Assembly: GCA_030429735.1 (NCBI GenBank)
Contig: JAUIET010000009.1
Location: 62,001 to 126,000, forward strand
Source: Gammaproteobacteria bacterium
GTDB taxonomy: Bacteria > Pseudomonadota > Gammaproteobacteria > Pseudomonadales > JAUIET01
DNA: 64,000 nt
Direction of reading: 5' to 3'
Shown here: positions 26,851-36,692 of the stretch, piece by piece
Layout of the letters: every line of letters starts with the position of its first letter
How positions within the stretch are numbered: the stretch's first letter is position 1
The notes under the pieces: generated by a model
Seen by the model: the letters and a program-made list of their open reading frames with translations, nothing else
Database searches by the model: none
What the model was told of the DNA's origin: nothing
Position numbers and translations under genes: made by a program

Positions 26851-26894
26851 TGTGCTGGCTCTAAATGGTACGAACTTATGGCAAGGGACACTAG
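26851..26894 (+). repeat. Dispersed 44-nt repeat end (CTAGTGTCCCTT family), copy A
   Basis: TGTGCTGGCTCTAAATGG...ACTTATGGCAAGGGACACTAG is nearly identical to 57484-57527 and, inverted, to 59735-59779. The rest of the 357-bp gap 26813-27169 holds the hairpin at 27063 and nothing else recognised. Looks like a solitary end of a mobile element. Confidence 0.75.
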
Positions 26895-27062
26895 GCCAAT
26901 AAACATTGAATCCGCTCCACGATTGTAGTCGCCGCCGCAGGAGCGGGGCCAGGTCAGGCATTGCACATCGGCGCGATCAGTAGAAACAACCTAAGTGCCC
27001 TGTACTTGCCCCGGCGTTCCAAGCTCCGCTACCTTACCTGTGATGCTCTCGAGGGGGCTGAG

Positions 27063-27108
27063 CGTACAACCGACATAGAAAACGGAGGAAGATAGTGTCG
27101 GTTGTACG
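27063..27108. repeat. Perfect 13-bp inverted repeat
   Basis: CGTACAACCGACA and TGTCGGTTGTACG separated by 20 nt, located between the coiled-coil gene end and copy A of the repeat. It could be a terminator-like hairpin without a T-run, a protein-binding dyad, or a small mobile-element end pair. Confidence 0.6.
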
Positions 27109-27169
27109 GCCTCACCCAAGAGGCTGAATTTCATTGCTGGGCGCTCGCAACAAGCAAACGCGAAGCTGA

Positions 27170-27742
27170 CTAGGTTTTTTCTGGCGCCAGGCTCGCTTCC
27201 TGCACTTCGCCCTGATCTTGCGCTTCAAGGCTGGCCAGTTTTGCTTCCAGTTCCTTGACCTTGGCTTTGAATTCCTCGTTCTCTCTTTTGAGCTTGGAGT
27301 TGGACTTTTGCAATAGATCATTAGCCGTCGCTTTTTCAGCTAACTTTTTCTTGTTGGTGATCAGGTTTGCCTTTAGCTTCTTGGCATCGAACTGCTTTAA
27401 GGACTTGTTTTCCTCGCGCTCTATCGCCAGTTCTTTCTGTAAGGACTTTACGCGTTTTTTCTGTACGTCATATTCGTCCTGAAGTTTACTGGATCTGGCT
27501 TCCAGTTCACGATTAAGTTGTTCGATTCGGCGCGTATCCGATGAAACTGCCGACAAGCGTTTGATTTGCTCGAGTTGATCGGCGATTTTGGCTCGCAATT
27601 TTTCTGCTTCAGACTCCAGGACTTCATGCTTTTTGACGGCATCTTCCAATTGCGCTGATTTGTCATTTAGTTCGCCCTCGTAGCGCGACTTCAAATCGGC
27701 TTCTACTTCCATCAATCGTTCTAGGTTCTTCGCTGCTAGCAT
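27170..27742 (-). CDS. Coiled-coil protein, function unknown
   Basis: A 190-residue protein almost entirely predicted as heptad-repeat coiled coil (LERLMEVEADLKSRYEGEL through AKVKELEAKLASLEA), rich in Lys/Glu/Leu, with no signal peptide or membrane segment. ATG 27742 is preceded by AGGA at 9 nt; GTG 27748 is closer to AGGA. An acidic tail ends the protein. A structural or scaffolding role is possible. No family recognised. Confidence 0.65.
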   Translation of the reverse strand: MLAAKNLERLMEVEADLKSRYEGELNDKSAQLEDAVKKHEVLESEAEKLRAKIADQLEQIKRLSAVSSDTRRIEQLNRELEARSSKLQDEYDVQKKRVKSLQKELAIEREENKSLKQFDAKKLKANLITNKKKLAEKATANDLLQKSNSKLKRENEEFKAKVKELEAKLASLEAQDQGEVQEASLAPEKT

Positions 27743-27939
27743 ATACACTTTTCCTGGGTAAAATTTGGCGATTCCTGGACCAAACCAGGAACCTGTGAGT
27801 TTTGGGGCGCCTATCCTATAGCATCACTCGCTGCAGGACGATAGTAAAACGCCACCCATTGATCGATTTCAGAGAAGAAATCGCTATAAATGCCGTTCAG
27901 AGCGGGCAATTCATATCAAAAATGCCGGTTTTGGTTTGA

Positions 27940-28030
27940 ATTCGTAGCGAGCGTGGATCAAAGCCGTGGTTGGAGATATGAAGGGCACCACCGCTTGTAC
28001 CAGCGCCTGCTCAAAGCAGATTTACCTGCT
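27940..28030 (+). pseudogene. Decayed fragment of an Lrp-family gene
   Basis: The stretch 27957-28022 aligns with the lrp gene (25530-25600): ATCAAAGCCGTGGTTGGAG, then GATATGAAGGGC and TGCTCAAAGCAGATTT. One base is missing after position 27986, so the reading KAVVGDMKG shifts frame to HRLYQRLLKADL, matching DRLYQRLIKADL in the intact protein. The N-terminal HTH is gone. The remaining part of the 460-bp gap 27743-28202 shows no gene. Confidence 0.7.
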
Positions 28031-28202
28031 GTCAGCCGCCGCTGCGCTCGACAACGAAGACTCTACATGTTCCTATGGGTGGGGCGTGATACGACGCCTA
28101 ATGTATCCGGCAATTTACGGGTTTGACAGCAGAATGGTTGCTTGCGGTTAATTCTGGCACATGAATTGCACTATCCATTACCTGTAATTCGATTGAACCA
28201 TT

Positions 28203-29651
28203 ATGAATAAAAGCTGGAAATCGTATAGGTCAGAGCCATTTTTTGATGAGCTTATCACGCCTGCCAGAAAGCCAAGGGCCGTGGCCCGGCAAGTGATCAA
28301 CATGCTGCAGAACTTGTCCAAAGAGGAAATGCATACCAGACGATCTGCTGCGGAGTTGGCCATTAAGGAAATGGGAGTATCGTTCACTGTCTATAGTGAA
28401 GGCGCTAATATCGACCGGGCCTGGCCGTTCGACATTATCCCCAGAGTAATATCGTCCCGGGACTGGGCAAAAGTGAGTCTTGGGCTGATCCAGCGCAGTC
28501 GTGCACTGAATCGATTCATAGATGACATCTATAATAAGCAATCGATTCTTGCAGATGGTATTGTCCCTGCAGACATCGTGCTTGATTCCAGCAATTTCAA
28601 ACCTCAGTGCATGGGTGTGTCGCCCCGATACGGTGCCTGGGCTCATATTTGCGGCTCCGATTTGGTGCGTAGCAAGGGCGGCAAGTTCTATGTACTTGAA
28701 GACAATCTCCGTGTTCCTTCCGGTGTTTCCTATATGCTGGAAAACCGTGAAATTACCAAGCGCGTATTGCCTGAGTTGTTTGAAAATCACAGCATATTGC
28801 CCGTAGATGATTATCCATCTCGGTTGCACAGCACTCTGGCGTCACTGTCCTTGCAGGGCAAGAAGCACCCGAGCATCGTGGTGCTTTCGCCGGGAATTTT
28901 CAATTCTGCGTATTTCGAACACGCTTACTTAGCGCAAAGTATGGGTGCTGAATTGGTGGAGGGCGGCGACTTGTTTGTCAGCGATGACAATTGTGTCTAT
29001 ATGCGAACCGTTGATGGCCCAGTGCTGGTCGATGTGGTTTATCGACGTATAGATGACGATTTTCTTGACCCTGAAGAATTCAGAGAAGACTCTAAATTGG
29101 GGGTTCCGGGCATGATGCGCGCATGGAAGGCTGGCAAAGTTGCCATTGCCAATGCCCCTGGATCTGGTGTTGCTGACGATAAGGTTGTGTATGCATTTGT
29201 ACCCGATATCATCAGATACTATTTAAAAGAAAAACCAATTCTCGCAAGCGTCAAAACCTATTTGTGTATGCTCGACAAAGACCGGGATTATGTGCTGGAT
29301 AATCTCGACAAATTGGTAGTGAAGCCTGCAAACGAGTCAGGAGGTTATGGGCTAATGGTTGGCCCACATGCCAGCAAGGCTGATCGAGCGAAGTTCGCCA
29401 AACTGATAGAAGAAAACCCCCGTAACTATATTGCTCAACCCACGTTAGCGCTATCGACCGCGCCGACCTACATCGACGATGCTGTGGAACCCCGCCATCT
29501 CGATTTACGGCCCTTTATCCTGCAGGGTAAAGAGACCTGGGTGACCCCCGGGGGCTTAACCCGAGTAGCCCTGGTCAAGGGCTCACTGGTTGTAAATTCC
29601 TCTCAGGGAGGCGGCAGTAAGGATACCTGGATCGTAGAGCCCAACAAATGA
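28203..29651 (+). CDS. Circularly permuted ATP-grasp protein (stand-alone)
   Basis: A 482-residue circularly permuted type 2 ATP-grasp protein. Visible motifs: NLRVPSGVSYMLENRE, YFEHAYLAQSMGAELVEGGDLFV, VLVDVVYRRIDDDFLDP, and the nucleotide-binding KPANESGGYGLMVGP. The family is predicted to join carboxylates to amines with ATP, making peptide-like bonds, and is found with alpha-E and transglutaminase-like proteins; no substrate is established. It is paralogous to residues 1-500 of the fused protein at 34110-36692. Start ATG 28203; its stop overlaps the alpha-E start (ATGA). Confidence 0.9.
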   Translation: MNKSWKSYRSEPFFDELITPARKPRAVARQVINMLQNLSKEEMHTRRSAAELAIKEMGVSFTVYSEGANIDRAWPFDIIPRVISSRDWAKVSLGLIQRSRALNRFIDDIYNKQSILADGIVPADIVLDSSNFKPQCMGVSPRYGAWAHICGSDLVRSKGGKFYVLEDNLRVPSGVSYMLENREITKRVLPELFENHSILPVDDYPSRLHSTLASLSLQGKKHPSIVVLSPGIFNSAYFEHAYLAQSMGAELVEGGDLFVSDDNCVYMRTVDGPVLVDVVYRRIDDDFLDPEEFREDSKLGVPGMMRAWKAGKVAIANAPGSGVADDKVVYAFVPDIIRYYLKEKPILASVKTYLCMLDKDRDYVLDNLDKLVVKPANESGGYGLMVGPHASKADRAKFAKLIEENPRNYIAQPTLALSTAPTYIDDAVEPRHLDLRPFILQGKETWVTPGGLTRVALVKGSLVVNSSQGGGSKDTWIVEPNK

Positions 29652-30577
29652 CAATGCTTTCGCGAGTTGCCGAGCGCCTGTATTGGATGGCGCGTTATCT
29701 GGAGAGAGCGGAGGACACCGCACGCTTGACACACGCCTATACGCATATGGTGCTGGATATACCCAAGGGGTCTGAACCAGGCTGGGATACGCTGGTACGC
29801 ATACAGGACGCTGAATACGTGTATGGTGATCGATATCGAGTCTTTAACGAACAAAACGTACTGAAGTTTATTGTCGCTGATCTGGACAATGCGGGAGGAA
29901 TCTACCATGCCATTCGTGCTGCCAGGGAAAACGTGCGTACCACTAGAGACGTTTTGCCAGGCGAGGCTTGGGAGTATGTCAACGAGCTTTATCTCTACGC
30001 TCAGGAGTACGCAGAAAAATCAATTGGCAGGCGCAATCGTTACCGATTCCTGGAACAGATTATAGGGCGCTGTCAGTCGGTGAGCGGCATGTTGATGACC
30101 ACTCTGCCGCGTGATCATGCCTACCGATTTGTGCGGCTGGGGTATTTAATTGAGCGTGCAGACATGACTACCCGAATTATCGACGTTGGCGCCGCCGCTT
30201 TGCTGGGCGAGGATCGCCACCACAGCACCGTAGACCCTTTAATTTGGGCTAGCCTGTTGAAATCACTGTCGGCTATGGGTGCTTATCGGCGTGAATTTGG
30301 TCCACAGGTAGAAGCAAGTTCCATGGTGGACTTTGTGTTGCGAGACGCAAATTTGCCGCGTTCTGTGAAATACTGCCTCAATGGCATGCGCGAAGAACTC
30401 TTGCCGCTAAAAAACAACAAGAGTGCGCTCAAACTGCTCGACAGGTCGCGCCGCAAGCTTTCGAGATTTGACCCTGGAGTAAGCTCCAGAGAGGAATTGC
30501 ACTTGTTTATCGACGTATTCCAGGCTGGTCTGATCGACATCAGTGCGGAAATCGGAAGTACCTGGTTTCTCAAGTAG
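29648..30577 (+). CDS. Alpha-E domain protein
   Basis: A 309-residue all-helical alpha-E protein: starts MLSRVAERLYWMARYLERAEDTARL, the hallmark of the family, and continues through helical repeats (YRFLEQIIGRCQSVSGMLMTTL; RLGYLIERADMTTRIIDVGA). Alpha-E proteins occur almost only beside or fused to circularly permuted ATP-grasp proteins; their role is unknown. Translation is coupled to the ATP-grasp gene. Paralogous to the C-terminal half of the fused protein downstream. Confidence 0.9.
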   Translation: MTMLSRVAERLYWMARYLERAEDTARLTHAYTHMVLDIPKGSEPGWDTLVRIQDAEYVYGDRYRVFNEQNVLKFIVADLDNAGGIYHAIRAARENVRTTRDVLPGEAWEYVNELYLYAQEYAEKSIGRRNRYRFLEQIIGRCQSVSGMLMTTLPRDHAYRFVRLGYLIERADMTTRIIDVGAAALLGEDRHHSTVDPLIWASLLKSLSAMGAYRREFGPQVEASSMVDFVLRDANLPRSVKYCLNGMREELLPLKNNKSALKLLDRSRRKLSRFDPGVSSREELHLFIDVFQAGLIDISAEIGSTWFLK

Positions 30578-30659
30578 CTTCGGTGAATGCCACCCGTTCG
30601 AATTCTAACTTATTGACTATTGTAGCTAGTGTCAATCACATAAAAGGCGGTAAGAACCA

Positions 30660-33600
30660 ATGACTATCCGTGTTGCGATTAACCATCGTACCTCTTACAA
30701 GTTTGATCGGCGAGTAAATTTATCAGCGCATACAGTGCGGCTGCGCCCAGCGCCCCACTCGCGTACGCGTATTCACAGTTATAGCCTGAAGATTAAACCT
30801 CAGGAACATTTCATTAACTGGCAACAGGATGCTTTTGGCAACTATCTGGCGAGGTTGGTGTTTCCTGAAAAGTGTTCCGAGTTGGAGGTTGATGTTGAAG
30901 TAATCGCCGACATGACACCAATCAATCCATTTGATTTTTTTGTTGAGGACTATGCCGAAACCTTTCCATTTGAATACAGTCGGCAGCTTAAAACTGAGCT
31001 GCGCCCTTATCTCGCAAAACTCAGGCTGGGCTCACTATTTCAGCAGTTCCTGAAAGGTATTGATCGAAAAGAACAACCTATAAATGACTTTCTTGTTGAA
31101 ATTAACCGATATGTTCAACAGGAAATCCACTATCTTGTGCGGCTGGAACCGGGTATTCAGACGCCCGGAGAAACCTTGAAGAAAGGCAAAGGTTCCTGCC
31201 GTGATTCGGCCTGGTTACTGGTCCAGTTACTGCGCCATCTCGGGCTGGCTGCGCGGTTTGCGTCAGGCTACCTAGTGCAACTAAAAGCGGATGAAAAATC
31301 ATTGGACGGCCCGTCTGGCGCCGAAGAAGATTTCACTGACTTGCATGCCTGGTGTGAAGTCTTCCTGCCGGGCGCAGGTTGGGTGGGTCTGGATCCAACG
31401 TCGGGTTTGTTCGCTAGTGAAGGACACATTCCGCTGGCCTGTACTCCTAACCCGGTGTCTGCCGCACCTATTGTTGGTGCGACAGACCCATGCGAGGTGG
31501 AGTTCGATTTTGCGAACACGGTTGAGCGAGTACTTGAAGATCCGCGAGTAACCAAGCCTTACAGTGAAGATCAGTGGCAGCATATTTTAGCGCTTGGCAA
31601 AGCAGTAGATGAGGAATTTGATAAAAACGATGTGCGCTTAACGATGGGTGGGGAACCTACCTTCGTGTCTATCGACGATATGGAATCGGAGCAGTGGAAC
31701 ACCGCTGCCTTGGGTGCTGATAAGCTTAGTTTGGCTAAGACTTTGTTGCTGCGTTTGCGTGATCGATTTGCAGGTACGGGATTGCTTCACTATGGACAGG
31801 GCAAATGGTACCCAGGTGAGGAAGTGCCGCGCTGGGCGCTTGGCGTGTTCTGGCGTACAGATGGAGAACCGCTTTGGAGTAATCCGAAACTTCTCGCCAG
31901 GATCGACGACAAAAGCCAGTACGGTGCGAGGGATGCCAGCAAATTCGGGCGTCGTTTATGCGAATTGCTGTCTTTAACCCGGGCATGTTGTCAGCCAGCC
32001 TACGAAGACGGTTGGTATTATTTATTGCAAGAAAAAAACTTACCAGAAAACCTGGATATACTTGCGCAACAAGACAGCAGTGACATGGGAAGGCGTCGTC
32101 TGGCGCGCTTACTCGACCGCGGCATCGACACCCCGTCAGGATTTGTTATCCCACTCAGTCGCAGTACAGGATTCCCGCTTGAGGAGAACCAGAAAAGCTG
32201 GAACAGCAGTATCTGGCCAATGAAGCGTGGACGTATTACTCTGATTCCGGGTGATTCACCTATGGGGTTGCGCCTGCCTTTGGATAGCTTACCTGAAGTG
32301 GATGACAAAGCCGCTGACCTTGTACAGCGCGATCCGTTCGAGCCTCGCGCAGATTTAGTCAGCCGGGACGACATGAGTTTGGACAACCGCGGCGAACCGG
32401 CCGGCGTTGGCATCGCGGAAGCAACTGAACACAAGTTGATCGTGCGAACAGCGATGTGTATAGAGGTGCGAGAGGGGCGCTTACATATCTTTATGCCGCC
32501 ACTTGAGTATCTGGAAGATTACATTGAATTGATTGCTGCCATAGAGAATACTGCCAGCCAATTAGACATAGCCTTGATAATAGAGGGCTATGAGCCCCCG
32601 CGGGATCCTAGAATACAGAAATTACTGGTCACGCCAGATCCCGGTGTTATCGAAGTTAATATCCATCCGGCATACACTTGGGATGAGATGGTTGCGACCA
32701 CGACCGCACTGTACGAAGAGGCGCGTTTATCCAGATTGTCTACCGAGAAATTCATGCTCGATGGGAGACATACCGGCACCGGCGGGGGTAATCATATTAC
32801 CCTGGGCGGAGCGACTCCGTCAGATAGTCCACTGCTCCGGCGACCGGATTTACTGCGCAGCCTCATCACTTACTGGCAGCATCATCCGAGCTTGTCCTAT
32901 TTGTTTTCAGGCATGTTTATCGGTCCTACGAGTCAGGCGCCCAGAGTTGATGAGGGGCGCCAGGAAATGCTCTATGAGCTTGAAGTTGCATTTTCGCAAA
33001 TGACTGATGGCGAGGTGCCACAACCCTGGCTGGTCGATCGGCTGTTGCGCAACTTGTTGATTGACATAACCGGCAATACTCATCGCTCGGAGTTTTGTAT
33101 CGACAAGCTTTACTCTCCCAATAGCCCTACCGGCCGGCTGGGAATTCTTGAGTTCCGCGGTTTTGAAATGCCACCGCACAGTCGCATGGCATTGGTCCAG
33201 GCCCTGCTGATTCGCTGCCTCATTGCACGTTTTTGGGAAAGCCCCTATCAAAAACCTCTGGTGCGGTGGGGCACCGAGCTTCACGATCGCTTTATGTTGC
33301 CTCACTACCTGTGGCAGGATATGAAGGATGTTGTTAAAGATCTGCAGGAGCATGGATACTCATTTCAACTCGATTGGCTGGCTCCGTACGAGGAATTCCG
33401 TTTTCCCCATTATGGCCGCGTGCAATTGGATGGCATTGAACTCGAATTGCGCTGGGCTGTTGAGCCTTGGCATGTATTGGGCGAAGAAAGCAGCAGTTTT
33501 GGAACCTCTCGCTATGTGGATTCTTCGGTCGAGCGCTTACAAATCAAGGCAACAGGATTGACCGAAGGGCGTTTTGTTCTCGCTTGCAACGGTCGCAGGG

Positions 33601-34016
33601 TGCCATTGCGCAACACTGGGCGACACGGCGAGTACGTGGGTGGCGTGCGGTATCGTGCATGGCAACCGCCGTCGGCATTGCACCCTCTGATTGGTGTTCA
33701 TGTACCCTTGCATTTTGACCTGATAGACACCTGGAATGGCCGTTCAATTGGAGGTTGTAGCTATCATGTTTCTCATCCAGGTGGGCGCAGCTACGAAGTC
33801 TTTCCAGTCAATTCCTTCGAAGCCGAATCCAGACGTAGCAGCCGCTTTGAAACTGTCAGCCACAGTCAGGGGGTATTCGTCGCGCGGCCTGAAGTGAATG
33901 CATTAAGAGAGTTCTTCCCAAATCAGGAGCCCGCACGCCCAATGGAGCCGCCACCGGAGGAAGCGCCTGGAGAGTACCCTTATATTCTTGATATGCGCAG
34001 TCCAATCAGCACATAA
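30660..34016 (+). CDS. Transglutaminase-like/DUF2126 large protein
   Basis: A 1118-residue protein. Residues 1-80 are a bacterial transglutaminase N-terminal beta domain; the papain-like transglutaminase core has Cys180 (GSCRDSAWLL), His229 (LHAWCEV) and Asp245 (LDPTSGL). From about residue 320 to the end is the DUF2126 region (LTMGGEPTFVSIDD; LLHYGQGKWYPGEEVPRWALG; DGRHTGTGGGNHITLGG; HRSEFCIDKLYSPN), which is rich in conserved Glu/His/Arg and may be a second catalytic domain. The combination suggests a peptidase or amide transferase acting on the product of the ATP-grasp ligases. Start ATG 30660, 82 bp after the alpha-E gene. Confidence 0.9.
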   Translation: MTIRVAINHRTSYKFDRRVNLSAHTVRLRPAPHSRTRIHSYSLKIKPQEHFINWQQDAFGNYLARLVFPEKCSELEVDVEVIADMTPINPFDFFVEDYAETFPFEYSRQLKTELRPYLAKLRLGSLFQQFLKGIDRKEQPINDFLVEINRYVQQEIHYLVRLEPGIQTPGETLKKGKGSCRDSAWLLVQLLRHLGLAARFASGYLVQLKADEKSLDGPSGAEEDFTDLHAWCEVFLPGAGWVGLDPTSGLFASEGHIPLACTPNPVSAAPIVGATDPCEVEFDFANTVERVLEDPRVTKPYSEDQWQHILALGKAVDEEFDKNDVRLTMGGEPTFVSIDDMESEQWNTAALGADKLSLAKTLLLRLRDRFAGTGLLHYGQGKWYPGEEVPRWALGVFWRTDGEPLWSNPKLLARIDDKSQYGARDASKFGRRLCELLSLTRACCQPAYEDGWYYLLQEKNLPENLDILAQQDSSDMGRRRLARLLDRGIDTPSGFVIPLSRSTGFPLEENQKSWNSSIWPMKRGRITLIPGDSPMGLRLPLDSLPEVDDKAADLVQRDPFEPRADLVSRDDMSLDNRGEPAGVGIAEATEHKLIVRTAMCIEVREGRLHIFMPPLEYLEDYIELIAAIENTASQLDIALIIEGYEPPRDPRIQKLLVTPDPGVIEVNIHPAYTWDEMVATTTALYEEARLSRLSTEKFMLDGRHTGTGGGNHITLGGATPSDSPLLRRPDLLRSLITYWQHHPSLSYLFSGMFIGPTSQAPRVDEGRQEMLYELEVAFSQMTDGEVPQPWLVDRLLRNLLIDITGNTHRSEFCIDKLYSPNSPTGRLGILEFRGFEMPPHSRMALVQALLIRCLIARFWESPYQKPLVRWGTELHDRFMLPHYLWQDMKDVVKDLQEHGYSFQLDWLAPYEEFRFPHYGRVQLDGIELELRWAVEPWHVLGEESSSFGTSRYVDSSVERLQIKATGLTEGRFVLACNGRRVPLRNTGRHGEYVGGVRYRAWQPPSALHPLIGVHVPLHFDLIDTWNGRSIGGCSYHVSHPGGRSYEVFPVNSFEAESRRSSRFETVSHSQGVFVARPEVNALREFFPNQEPARPMEPPPEEAPGEYPYILDMRSPIST

Positions 34017-34109
34017 AAGCGGTATCTGCGGTTCAGTAAGTGAGTCGGGTCTGACTTAATGCATATATACTGCCTGGAATACTCTTTTTGACTTTTAGTA
34101 GGTATATGC

Positions 34110-36692
34110 GTGTCCAACGCCCGTGATACACAAGCTCTAGGCCAACTGCAGCAACAGTCGATGCAAGCCGCCAGCCTGGACTATCTGCAGCCAATCGGGT
34201 TGCTTGACGATGTTTTTACAGTGGATGGTCAGGTAAAGCCACAATGGCAATACCTGCTTGGCAGTTTGCGCAATCTTGGACCGCAGGTAATGGCGGAGCG
34301 CGAGCAGAAGACGCGACGAATACTGCGCGATGATGGGGCGACGTTTAACATCTATGGACGTGCCGACAATCCCAGCACCAGCTGGGAACTCGATCCTGTT
34401 CCTCACATTGTTGGAAGTGAGGATTGGGGTCAAGTTGAAGCAGGACTACTTGAACGTTCTGAGCTGTTTAACTTGATACTGCGAGATATTTACGGTCCTC
34501 GAACCCTGGTCAGCAAAGGCGTGTTGCCCGCGGAAGCCTTATTCAGTCACGGCGGGTTCGTGCGTGCCTGTCAGGGAATTCAATTGCCAGGTGAACATGA
34601 GCTAATAATGCACGCTGTCGACATGGTGCGTCTGCGCGACGGGAGCATGTGCGCCCTGTCTGATCGTACGCAGTCGCCGAGCGGGGCAGGTTACGTCCTG
34701 GAAAATCGAACGGTCATGTCGCGGGTTTTCCCCAGTCTTTATCGCGACAGTCACGTACATCGACTTGCCACATTCTATCAGCGGCTGAGACTTAAGCTGG
34801 TTTCTCTGTCGCCATCGGGTGAGATTCCCCTGATCGCCGTGCTCACCCCGGGTAGTCACAATGAGACCTATTTTGAGCATGCGTATCTGGCCAACTACAT
34901 GGGTTTCCCGCTGGTACAAAGCGGCGATTTGGTCGTTCGCGGTGGCTTTGTCTGGATGAAGTCACTCGATGGATTGAAGCGTGTGGATGTTCTTTTGCGA
35001 CAGGTTGAAGACGCTTTCTGCGATCCCGTTGAGTTGCGCAGCAATTCTCAGCTGGGCGTGCCCGGGCTGCTAGAGGTAGTTCGCAGTGGCCGGGTGGTTC
35101 TCGCCAACCCTTTAGGCTCTGGCGTACTGGAAAACCCGATCTTGCTTAAATACTTGCCAGGCATAAGCAAATATTTCCTTGGTCGTGAGCCACAACTAGC
35201 CTCAGTTAAGACCTACTGGTGCGGTGATGACTCGGATTTAGCGTTCGTAACTGCGAACCTCAACCAGCTTATTGTCAAGCCTGCCTACCGGGGTGTGGGT
35301 GTCAGTAGCGTATGGGGTGGCGACCTGAATCCAGATCAGCAAAAGGAACTACTGGCTACCATTCGCAATAACCGGTACCAGTACGTAGCACAGGAACGTT
35401 TGGAAAAACCGCATATCCCAGCTTTTTGCGAAGGGCGATTAGAATCCAGGCCCGCATTGCTTCGAACATTTGCTGTAGCGGCAGCAAGTTCTTACACAGT
35501 TCTTCCTGGCGGGCTCACTCGAATTGGCCGGACAACTGAAGGCATGATTATTAACATGCAGTCTGGTAGTCCGAGCAAAGATACCTGGGTGACGGCATCC
35601 GAGCCAGAGCGCGCCCTGGATTTCGACAGAACGGATGAATCCCCTCGAACTCATTCCGATTCGCAACTGGTTAGCTTGCCCAGCCGCGTGGTAGAAAACC
35701 TTTATTGGATGGGACGCTATGCTGAGAGAGCCGAGGTCTCCCTGCGGTTTCTGAGAACAGTTTTCCTGTTGCTGAATGGCGAAGACCTTATCGAACATGA
35801 GGCGCGGGCAATTCTATTGCGAACAGTTTCTCAAATTACCGCTAGTTTGCCTGGTTTTACGAACGCCTCCGGAGATTTGCTTGCAAACCCCGATGAAGAG
35901 TTACTGTCGACAATTAAAGGCAACGGCAGAATAGGGAGTATCAAGTCCACCCTGAACTCCATGCTATCAAGTGCGGATGAGTCCCGTGAATTGTTCTCTA
36001 CAGATACGATTCGTGTTGTTAACGATTTACGGGATGCACTAGAGCAGTTGGATATTGATTTGGCCGATGGGCTGACATCTGCTCCAGAAGATGCGTTGGA
36101 CCCACTAGTAACTGCGCTTGCAGCACTGTCTGGATTGATGCAAGAAAGCATGATCCGCAATGTAGGCTGGCGCTTTATGGAACTTGGCAAGCGTATAGAA
36201 CGTGCTCTGCAAACCATTAATACAGTCAAAAACCTGATGACGCCGGTAAGCAGTGAGGCGGCTACCTCCACACTGTTAACTGCACTGTTGATTTCCATGG
36301 AAGCGTTTATGACCTATCGGCGTGGAGGTCGAGAACGCAAAGGGCTAGAGCTGGGGTTGGAGCTGGTGTTGCTGGATAATAGTAATCCGAGATCATTGAT
36401 TTTTCAGTTGGAAAGACTACAGGAACATTTGGAAGAATTGCCTAACGCTGACCTTCCAAGTGGTGAGTTGCAAGAGGATGAGCGTGCCTTGTTGGAAGCG
36501 GTAACCAGTCTCAAGTTATCGCGCATCTCAACACTGTTGGAAGATGGCACCGAACACCGCGATGCAATGAAGCTATTGCTAGAGCATCTGGAAGAAATGC
36601 TGAAGAATTTTAGTCGCGTCATCAGTCTAAAACATTTTGAGCACCGTACGGATTCGCAACAATTGGTGGTCAGCCAGTGGGGAACGCGGTAA
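34110..36692 (+). CDS. Fused ATP-grasp/alpha-E protein
   Basis: An 860-residue fusion. Residues 1-500: circularly permuted ATP-grasp (QSPSGAGYVLENRTVMSRVFP; YFEHAYLANYMGFPLVQSGDLVV; KPAYRGVGVSSVWGGDL). Residues about 525-850: alpha-E (LPSRVVENLYWMGRYAERAEVSLRFLR). The domain order equals genes 28203-30577 joined, so this is a second copy of the module. Start GTG 34110. Its stop overlaps the next start (TAATG). The two ATP-grasp copies differ enough to suggest different substrates. Confidence 0.9.
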   Translation: MSNARDTQALGQLQQQSMQAASLDYLQPIGLLDDVFTVDGQVKPQWQYLLGSLRNLGPQVMAEREQKTRRILRDDGATFNIYGRADNPSTSWELDPVPHIVGSEDWGQVEAGLLERSELFNLILRDIYGPRTLVSKGVLPAEALFSHGGFVRACQGIQLPGEHELIMHAVDMVRLRDGSMCALSDRTQSPSGAGYVLENRTVMSRVFPSLYRDSHVHRLATFYQRLRLKLVSLSPSGEIPLIAVLTPGSHNETYFEHAYLANYMGFPLVQSGDLVVRGGFVWMKSLDGLKRVDVLLRQVEDAFCDPVELRSNSQLGVPGLLEVVRSGRVVLANPLGSGVLENPILLKYLPGISKYFLGREPQLASVKTYWCGDDSDLAFVTANLNQLIVKPAYRGVGVSSVWGGDLNPDQQKELLATIRNNRYQYVAQERLEKPHIPAFCEGRLESRPALLRTFAVAAASSYTVLPGGLTRIGRTTEGMIINMQSGSPSKDTWVTASEPERALDFDRTDESPRTHSDSQLVSLPSRVVENLYWMGRYAERAEVSLRFLRTVFLLLNGEDLIEHEARAILLRTVSQITASLPGFTNASGDLLANPDEELLSTIKGNGRIGSIKSTLNSMLSSADESRELFSTDTIRVVNDLRDALEQLDIDLADGLTSAPEDALDPLVTALAALSGLMQESMIRNVGWRFMELGKRIERALQTINTVKNLMTPVSSEAATSTLLTALLISMEAFMTYRRGGRERKGLELGLELVLLDNSNPRSLIFQLERLQEHLEELPNADLPSGELQEDERALLEAVTSLKLSRISTLLEDGTEHRDAMKLLLEHLEEMLKNFSRVISLKHFEHRTDSQQLVVSQWGTR

